Source of the DNA: Marisediminitalea alba
GTDB taxonomy: Bacteria; Pseudomonadota; Gammaproteobacteria; Enterobacterales; Alteromonadaceae
Length of the DNA: 59,547 bases
Direction: 5' to 3'
Assembly (NCBI RefSeq): GCF_002993365.1
Contig: NZ_PVNP01000146.1
Location: forward strand, 1 to 59,547
Made by a program: the position numbers and the translations under genes
The notes under the pieces: model-generated
What the model was told of the DNA's origin: nothing
The model's database searches: none
The model's input: the letters and a program-made list of their open reading frames with translations, nothing else
In this document: in pieces, positions 54,684 to 59,547 of the stretch
Position numbering within the stretch: the first letter of the stretch is position 1
Layout of the letters: each line of letters begins with the position of its first letter

Positions 54684-55324
54684 AAACTGTTCGTTATCTG
54701 TTAACTTTGCTGGCGGCTGTGTGTCTGCCACTGACTGCCGCTGAGAGTACACCTGGTTTGGCTGACATTCAGTCGGCCTGGGCTAAAATTAACTACGCTG
54801 ATATCGATAGCGATAAAAAAGCCGATGAATTTAAATCACTGATCAAACAAGCCGAGGCGTTGGTGGAAGCCCAGCCTAAGCAGCCGGAATATTTAATCTG
54901 GCTGGGTATTGTGCAGTCGAGCACTGCCGGTGCACAAGGCGGTATAGGCGCGCTTAAATACGCTAAATCCGCCAAGAAGAGCTTTGAGGATGCCTTGTCT
55001 ATCGACTCGCATGCCCTGCAAGGTTCAGCGATGACCAGCCTTGGTGTGTTGTACCATAAAGTCCCCGGCTGGCCGATTGGCTTTGGCAGCGATAAAAAAG
55101 CCGAGCAGCTGTTAAAGAGCGCACTGCAGGTCAATCCGGATGGCATCGACAGTAACTATTTTTACGCCGAATATCTCTACGATGATGGCGAATATGAACA
55201 GGCGCTGGCTTATCTGGATAAAGCGCTAAATGCCGCACCACGACCCGCACGACCATTAGCTGACGAAGGTCGTCACAAAGATATCGCGGCTCTGCGCGCC
55301 AAAGTAGAGAAAAAGATCCACTAA
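54680..55324 (+). CDS. Exported TPR-repeat protein
   Basis: This 214-residue protein has a signal peptide (~1-19). At least two TPR-type helical pairs follow (AKKSFEDALSIDSHALQG-x-AMTSLGVLYHK and YFYAEYLYDDGEYEQALAYLDKAL). It is the last gene of the operon (ATGA overlap with the SDR). It is probably a periplasmic scaffold for assembling, exporting or sensing the product. No enzymatic motif is seen. Confidence 0.72.
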   Translation: MKTVRYLLTLLAAVCLPLTAAESTPGLADIQSAWAKINYADIDSDKKADEFKSLIKQAEALVEAQPKQPEYLIWLGIVQSSTAGAQGGIGALKYAKSAKKSFEDALSIDSHALQGSAMTSLGVLYHKVPGWPIGFGSDKKAEQLLKSALQVNPDGIDSNYFYAEYLYDDGEYEQALAYLDKALNAAPRPARPLADEGRHKDIAALRAKVEKKIH

Positions 55325-55422
55325 AAGTTATAGCTGTTTGTTCGAAACGCCCTGGTGGCAGGTTACGTCAATACCATAGTTTGCTTATTAATGGCGCTGG
55401 CCTACCACTGTTTTGTAAGGCG

Positions 55423-55824
55423 TCAGCGCTGAAGGTAGGTTTGCATACCCGCCGTTTTCTCCAGCTTGCGTAACACCAGTACGGCCAGCAGAATACCTAC
55501 TGCATCGGCGCTTAGATCGGCAAAGTCAAAGGTACGGGAGGGGATAAAGGCCTGGCTGATTTCCTCTCCGATCACGAACAGCGTAACCGCGATGGCACCG
55601 AAATACAGCCTGGTGTTATTTAGCGTCCAGCCGGTAAACTTAGATGCCAGCACAGTTAAAAAGGTTAAGGTGCCGAATAAACCTACGTGGCCAAGTTTGT
55701 CGCCGTAGGGAATGGCTGCAACAAAGTCAAAAAATACACTGTTGTGCCCGGCGTTGGCCATATAAATAACCCACACAATAAACAGTAAAAAAGCAAGGGC
55801 TGCTAAGCGGGTTAAATTAGTCAT
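55423..55824 (-). CDS. VanZ-like membrane protein
   Basis: This 133-residue protein has about four helices and the VanZ-family sequence (PYGDKLGHVGLFGTLTFL, VIGEEISQAFIPSRTFDFADLSADAVGILLAV). The family includes VanZ, which contributes to teicoplanin resistance. A role in envelope homeostasis is the most that can be said. Its start overlaps the stop of a 40-residue ORF (ATGA), so it is probably translated by coupling. Confidence 0.78.
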   Translation of the reverse strand: MTNLTRLAALAFLLFIVWVIYMANAGHNSVFFDFVAAIPYGDKLGHVGLFGTLTFLTVLASKFTGWTLNNTRLYFGAIAVTLFVIGEEISQAFIPSRTFDFADLSADAVGILLAVLVLRKLEKTAGMQTYLQR

Positions 55825-55943
55825 TGAATGTGTACCAAACGCTGATTGACTTCGTCCTGCAGACCGCCGTCAGTAACTTCCCGGGTAGCCGCAAATAATC
55901 CCGGCTTGTAGGCGAGGGTTTTGGTAAAAATTCTGACTTCCAT
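55821..55943 (-). CDS. 40-residue ORF coupled to the VanZ-like gene
   Basis: A small frame encodes a peptide with the pattern EVRIFTKTLAYKPGLFAATREV followed by TDGGLQDEVNQRL and then V-H-I-Q. AAAGG lies about 6 nt before its ATG, and its TGA overlaps the VanZ-like ATG in ATGA. This arrangement supports a real gene whose product or translation sets the expression of the VanZ-like protein. The peptide may be the N-terminus of a lost larger protein. Not recognised. Confidence 0.5.
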   Translation of the reverse strand: MEVRIFTKTLAYKPGLFAATREVTDGGLQDEVNQRLVHIQ

Positions 55944-55976
55944 GTGTTGCCTTTCAAAATAGCCAGTACAGTGTGA

Positions 55977-56723
55977 CTATAATCCACCGGATGCGTCGAT
56001 AAAGCTACCTGTTACAAAGGATGATTTATTAGTTGCCAGCCAGACGATGGCTTCAGCAACTTCTTGTACAGTGCCCGGTCGCTGTAGAGGGATCTTTGTC
56101 TGTAAGCGTTTGACTCTATCCGGCTCGCCACCTGAGGCATGCATCTCAGTATCTATCAGGGCCGGTCGCACAGCATTTACCCGAATCCCTTCGTCAGCCA
56201 GTTCCAGTGCTGCGCCGCGGGTAAAGCTATCCATAGCACCCTTTGATGCGGCGTAATCTGTGTATTCATTGGGGGCTCCGGATTTGGCCGCCGTGGAGGA
56301 AACATTTACGATAGTGCCGCCGCAGCCGCCCTCTTTTGTCGACATTCTTGTTGCCGCTGCCTTGGTACACAAGAAGCAGGACAGTACGTTTACATTCAGG
56401 ATATGACGAAACCGCTCCGCCGAAATGCCGCGCAGGCCGGTTTGTTGCGCCAGGATGCCGGCGTTGTTAACCAGCACTGCAAGGGGGCCCAAAGCGTCGG
56501 CCTGTGAAAACAAGGCTTCAACCTGATCTTCCTCAGACACATCTGCCTGTACCGCGATGCACGGCACACCCATAGCGCTAATTTCTTGCTTTAATGCTTC
56601 AGCCGGTCCGGCAGAGTTCTGATAATTAAGCACTATCGAATAGCCTTTTGCTGCCATCAGCCGCGCTGTTGCTGCGCCTATTCCTCTGCTGCTGCCGGTA
56701 ATGACTGCGACCTGATTTAGCAT
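55977..56723 (-). CDS. SDR-family oxidoreductase
   Basis: This 248-residue classical SDR has TGSSRGIGAATA (9-20), NNAG (~87-90), SSTAAKSG and YTDYAASKGAMD for the catalytic Ser, Tyr and Lys. The C-terminal VTGSFIDASGGL is typical of glucose-dehydrogenase or 3-oxoacyl-reductase-like SDRs. The substrate is unknown. It is divergent from the membrane protein at 56875, and two palindromic sites lie between the two. Confidence 0.87.
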   Translation of the reverse strand: MLNQVAVITGSSRGIGAATARLMAAKGYSIVLNYQNSAGPAEALKQEISAMGVPCIAVQADVSEEDQVEALFSQADALGPLAVLVNNAGILAQQTGLRGISAERFRHILNVNVLSCFLCTKAAATRMSTKEGGCGGTIVNVSSTAAKSGAPNEYTDYAASKGAMDSFTRGAALELADEGIRVNAVRPALIDTEMHASGGEPDRVKRLQTKIPLQRPGTVQEVAEAIVWLATNKSSFVTGSFIDASGGL

Positions 56724-56793
56724 GGGATGTGCCTCTTATTGTTCAGTTTACGAAAGCGTTTAGCGACGAACGAAAGTAATGCATTTCTTTGTT

Positions 56794-56868
56794 ATTGTCG
56801 ACATTAATATTCATAAAAACCGTAATAAATATATATTTCTAAAGTTTTACATTAATATTGTCGACAAT
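56794..56868. promoter_or_regulatory. Two GTCGAC-centred palindromes in a divergent promoter region
   Basis: ATTGTCGACATT (56794-56805) and the perfect 12-bp palindrome ATTGTCGACAAT (56857-56868) stand 63 bp apart, six helical turns. They are separated by AT-rich DNA between the SDR and membrane-protein genes. TTGT-N2-ACAA is the pattern of FadR-subfamily GntR operators. No regulator is encoded adjacent, so the binding protein is unknown. Confidence 0.5.
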
Positions 56869-56874
56869 GTTGGC

Positions 56875-57591
56875 GTGAAAAGGATTGCGATTTTGACTTT
56901 ATATAATTTACTCGGCGCCATTAATACCCTGTTTATCATGATAAGCGTACTGGGTGTTTACTCTCAACTGGGTACCATCTGGCGCCGTAAACACATGGCG
57001 AGTGAGGTAGCGCGCCCGACCGCTTTACTTTCTCTGAATCAGTTTACCGTAAGCTTTTTTGCCTACCTGTCATTTTTTATTTATGGCTACTCCATTGAGC
57101 CATTTAATCACTATATTGTCTGGCCGCGGTTACTCGCGGCAATGCTGGTGATGGGGATTTTGTTAGAAATCTGGCTGGACCGCAAATCCAGGGCGGCCCG
57201 GTTGAGTGTTGTGCTGGCAGCGGCGAGCCTTGTATTAGCGGGGGCGGGGTTGTTGTCAGGTGAAACTATCGCCGATCAGGGCCGGCACATTGCGACATTG
57301 CTGATTGTACTGGTGTCGGTGTTTATTGCTCAGGGCTACTATCATCAAATCCGCTTGATCCTGACCGCGGGTCAGACCGGTGCGGTGGATCTTAAAATGA
57401 GTCAGTTTATTTTGCTGATGGATATTTCCACTATTGCCTTTGCGCTGAGTATGGGGGTAAAGGAAGGCTGGCCACTGCTTACTTTAGCGATAACCAGTGC
57501 GATAACAAAGTTGATAATTATGTATTTATTCCGCTGGGTGAATGTGAGCAATGTGGCGGCCCGGCGTCGGCAACAATATACCTCAGCCTGA
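56875..57591 (+). CDS. Polytopic membrane protein of unknown function
   Basis: This 238-residue protein has about seven helices, a topology and hydrophobic pattern compatible with a SWEET/PQ-loop or similar small transporter (NLLGAINTLFIMISVLGVYSQLGTIWRR, SFFAYLSFFIYGYSIEPFNHYIVWPRLLAAMLVMG). Identification is weak. GTG at 56875 is preferred. The longer frame from 56779 reads through the AT-rich, palindrome-containing promoter region. It is divergent from the SDR gene. Confidence 0.6.
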   Translation: MKRIAILTLYNLLGAINTLFIMISVLGVYSQLGTIWRRKHMASEVARPTALLSLNQFTVSFFAYLSFFIYGYSIEPFNHYIVWPRLLAAMLVMGILLEIWLDRKSRAARLSVVLAAASLVLAGAGLLSGETIADQGRHIATLLIVLVSVFIAQGYYHQIRLILTAGQTGAVDLKMSQFILLMDISTIAFALSMGVKEGWPLLTLAITSAITKLIIMYLFRWVNVSNVAARRRQQYTSA

Positions 57592-57658
57592 GTGGGGGAT
57601 AGTACCCCCGCAAGCGCGGCATGTACTGACGCAAACGGGAGTACCAGGGAGCTGTGTT

Positions 57659-58882
57659 TTATTTGGCTTTGGCTACGTTGATTTTTTCAATATCTGGATT
57701 GTTTGCCGCATTTTCATCGTCGTCGGTTGCCAGTTTAAAGTCCAGTTGCACTAAAATGCCGGTTTGTCTTTGTGCCTTACCGCTTTGAACTCGTGGCTTA
57801 TACTGCCACTGCTCCATTGCTTTCACTGCACTTGAGTCAAATACCCCAGCCGGTGACGACTTCACTACTTTAATGTTGTCGGTAGCGCCGGTTTCAGTGA
57901 TATCAAACTGGAGAGTGACAAATCCCTCCTGATTTGCCAGGGCTGCGCTGTCTGGATAAACCGGCGGCACACGTTTTACCGGCGTAGCCAGATTGACTTT
58001 GTCGGCCTGAATATCATTGGCAGGCAGGTTTGCCAGTGCTGTGTGAGTGGTAAGAATAGCGGCGATAGCCAGTGCCGTTACGCCAGCCACTGTACTTGCC
58101 GAATTTGGCTTATTGATCAGATTGAGTCGTTTTAACATGGTGCTTTTTTCTCCAAAGGTCGGGTAGGTTGTAAGGTAGGAGGAGTTTTGTTCTGCGCAGG
58201 CCACGAGGGCTTTTGCATAGAGCAATTTTTCCTGTGGGCTTTTCTGGCGCAATACCTGGTTATCGCACGCCAGCTCCTGATTAATTCTGAATGAGCGCAG
58301 GGCCAGCCAGACCAGAGGGTTAAACCAGAAGACAGTGACTATTATCAGCGCCAACGCATTCCATACGTGATCGCCGTGCCGAAGGTGTGTGTTCTCGTGT
58401 TCCATCACTAATCGCTGCTGCACGGGGCAAAACAGCCTGGTAAAGCTTGCCGGAAGTAATATTCTGGGAGCAAACAGGCCAAACAGCATTGGCGTGGTGG
58501 CCCGCCGGGCAAACCAGGTGTTCTTAATGCCAGTCATAGGTTTATCTATGGAGCGGGCAAGCTGTGAATACTGCGTTATCAGGTAAAGCGCGATGCAAGA
58601 GGCACCCGCTGCCCATAAGCCCAGCCATACTGTGTTTTGTGAAACGTTTACCGCTACCGAGCCGCTTACTACATAGCGGGTAAAACTATTGGCAGGCAAT
58701 GAAATGCCTGGGATGGGCAGATTAGCCATCAACAGCACAACCGGTACCATCCACCACAGTTTATACATCAGCCGGATGCCAATTCTGGCGGTGAAAAAGT
58801 GCTCCATAACCATCAGGGTGACAAGCACTAAACATAATGGGCCTTGTTGTTGAATAAGCTGCTGAATGAGCCACTCAGTCAT
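57659..58882 (-). CDS. BlaR1/M56-type sensor peptidase with TonB C-terminus
   Basis: This 407-residue inner-membrane protein has an M56 zinc peptidase with HENTH (162-166), surrounded by helices, and a periplasmic C-terminal TonB-like domain (~320-385; PVYPDSAALANQEGFVTLQFDITETG). M56 peptidases of the BlaR1 type sense an extracellular signal and relieve repression by the coupled BlaI protein. The penicillin-binding sensor domain is replaced by a TonB domain, so the signal differs from a beta-lactam or is unknown. It overlaps blaI by 8 bp. Confidence 0.85.
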   Translation of the reverse strand: MTEWLIQQLIQQQGPLCLVLVTLMVMEHFFTARIGIRLMYKLWWMVPVVLLMANLPIPGISLPANSFTRYVVSGSVAVNVSQNTVWLGLWAAGASCIALYLITQYSQLARSIDKPMTGIKNTWFARRATTPMLFGLFAPRILLPASFTRLFCPVQQRLVMEHENTHLRHGDHVWNALALIIVTVFWFNPLVWLALRSFRINQELACDNQVLRQKSPQEKLLYAKALVACAEQNSSYLTTYPTFGEKSTMLKRLNLINKPNSASTVAGVTALAIAAILTTHTALANLPANDIQADKVNLATPVKRVPPVYPDSAALANQEGFVTLQFDITETGATDNIKVVKSSPAGVFDSSAVKAMEQWQYKPRVQSGKAQRQTGILVQLDFKLATDDDENAANNPDIEKINVAKAK

Positions 58883-59267
58883 TGTTTTGCTCCCACTGTT
58901 TAATCAGCGCCTTAAGCTCATCCACGTCCTGTTGAGACAGGGAATTCTGGTTGGCAAACCCGGCTACCAGAGGCGCTACCTTGCCTTTAAATATTCGGCT
59001 CACAAAGCTGGTGGCTTCTTTTTTGGTGTAGTCTTCTCTGGCAATCAGCGGGCGGTATAGGTACTGACGCTGGGCCTTGTCAAAGTCCACTACGCCCTTC
59101 TTAACTAATCGGCTGAGCAGGGTTTTCACGGTTTTATCGTGCCACGGCTTTTTTTGATTTAAGCGCTTTACAATATCGCTGGATGTGGCGGGATAGTCAT
59201 CCCACAGTACATCAAGCACTTCAAATTCGGCGTTGGAGATATCCGCTTTTGGATTGTCGTTACTCAT
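58875..59267 (-). CDS. blaI: BlaI/MecI/CopY-family repressor
   Basis: This 130-residue winged-helix regulator shows ISNAEFEVLDVLWDDYPATSSDIVKRLNQKKPWHDKTVKTLLSRLVKKGVV, the DNA-binding N-domain, and a C-terminal dimerisation helix (~85-130). It should repress its own operon through the two palindromes at 59297-59341 and be inactivated through the M56 peptidase encoded immediately downstream. The family name rather than a true blaI function is intended. Confidence 0.88.
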   Translation of the reverse strand: MSNDNPKADISNAEFEVLDVLWDDYPATSSDIVKRLNQKKPWHDKTVKTLLSRLVKKGVVDFDKAQRQYLYRPLIAREDYTKKEATSFVSRIFKGKVAPLVAGFANQNSLSQQDVDELKALIKQWEQNND

Positions 59268-59296
59268 CGATCACCTCCTCTCAATTTCAATGAAAT

Positions 59297-59312
59297 GATT
59301 ACATTTGTAGTC
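59297..59312. promoter_or_regulatory. BlaI-type operator 1
   Basis: GATTACATTTGTAGTC contains TACA-TGTA arms and lies 30 bp upstream of the blaI-family ATG. Confidence 0.75.
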
Positions 59313-59325
59313 GATCTATTTTTAA

Positions 59326-59341
59326 GATTACACGTGTAATC
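59326..59341. promoter_or_regulatory. BlaI-type operator 2
   Basis: GATTACACGTGTAATC is a perfect 16-bp palindrome, 29 bp (about three helical turns) from operator 1. Both carry TACA-N2-TGTA arms, the BlaI/MecI pattern. Confidence 0.82.
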
Positions 59342-59395
59342 TGATCTGGCAAGTGATTTTTTGAAAAGGCTATGTTCTGCTAAATTGTTGCTATA

Positions 59396-59411
59396 CTGTA
59401 TATGAATACAG
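59396..59411 (+). promoter_or_regulatory. LexA (SOS) box
   Basis: CTGTATATGAATACAG fits CTG-N10-CAG; extended by two bases either side it matches the 20-bp E. coli SOS consensus at 17 of 20 positions. TATACT (59392-59397) overlaps it as a probable -10. The downstream ATG lies at 59428. Confidence 0.78.
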
Positions 59412-59427
59412 TTATTGAGGGTTGATC

Positions 59428-59547
59428 ATGATCCCAGCACAATTTACAAAGCTTATAGCCGAGTTAGAACACTTAACAGATAGTCAAACCCGTTATGTTG
59501 AGAAGCTGCTGAAAGGCACTGATAGCGTCTCACAGTTGATAACAGAG
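59428..59547 (+). CDS. Partial CDS, SOS-box-controlled; possibly IS1595-type transposase
   Basis: Only the first 40 codons are in the window and the frame is open to the end. The peptide IPAQFTKLIAELEHLTDSQ and the following KLLKG segment look like the helical N-terminus found before the zinc ribbon of IS1595-family transposases, but this is a resemblance only and I would not rely on it. GAGG lies 7 nt before the ATG. The LexA box 17 bp upstream suggests damage-inducible expression. Confidence 0.5.
   Translation, partial: MIPAQFTKLIAELEHLTDSQTRYVEKLLKGTDSVSQLITE

Noticed and set aside
1..59547. CRISPR arrays, tRNA or rRNA genes
   Set aside because: No repeated spacer structure and no cloverleaf or rRNA-like sequence noticed.

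Overview
The window looks like a chromosomal segment of a marine gammaproteobacterium of the Alteromonadales (Alteromonadaceae-like). The base composition is moderate. The gene content is typical of that group: tamAB, an S9 peptidase, PPK2, an ilvC/ilvY pair divergent from each other plus ilvEDA, plsB, PepSY and MipA/DUF3019 genes, and a thermostable-hemolysin operon. This placement is an inference from recognised families, not from any search. No rRNA, tRNA or CRISPR array was seen.

Layout. 16-1620 is an IS3-family insertion sequence with terminal inverted repeats and an A6G slippery heptamer, inserted into the 3' part of a secreted-protein gene (1596-2699). 2824-7525 holds a cysteine-paired Sel1-repeat secreted protein, unrecognised membrane and small proteins, and an ECF sigma factor overlapping a putative membrane anti-sigma gene. 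7580-19364 is mostly housekeeping: beta-carbonic anhydrase (can), tamB-tamA, an S9 peptidase, PPK2, two small envelope genes and a Bcr/CflA-type exporter. 19599-28557 is the branched-chain amino-acid block: ilvC with its own terminator, divergent ilvY, comM, then ilvE-ilvD-ilvA ending in a strong terminator.

28646-36914 contains small hypothetical genes, a NhaC antiporter, a NADAR-family protein, kduD and a decayed junction. There kduI is cut to its N-terminal third and an antisense monooxygenase-domain gene runs into its remains. A WbuC-family cupin, plsB and a DUF2177 protein follow. 37007-40174 is a probable iron-responsive PepSY operon with a Fur-box-like site, followed by tpm. 40187-42198 is a beta-propeller lipoprotein with its own terminator.

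42363-55324 is the most interesting part. Four overlapping or nearly overlapping genes (MipA/OmpV, DUF3019, response regulator, kinase) are followed by a second two-component system co-transcribed with a cupredoxin, a divergent FTR1-like permease and an outer-membrane protein. The promoter of that second operon carries CTTAAG-N5-CTTAAG followed after 10 nt by TATACT. The same arrangement, CTTAAG-N5-CTTAAT, 10 nt, CATAAT, stands before a five-gene operon at 51034-55324: thermostable-hemolysin family, AMP-dependent ligase, haem-oxygenase-like diiron protein, SDR and TPR lipid/periplasm protein. I infer that the second two-component system controls both operons, and that the five-gene operon makes or modifies an acyl-derived product. 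This is my best candidate for an undescribed system.

55423-59547 contains a VanZ-like protein translationally coupled to a 40-residue ORF, an SDR divergent from a membrane protein with two GTCGAC-centred palindromes between them, and a BlaI/BlaR1-TonB pair with two operators. The window ends in the first 40 codons of a gene behind a good LexA (SOS) box.
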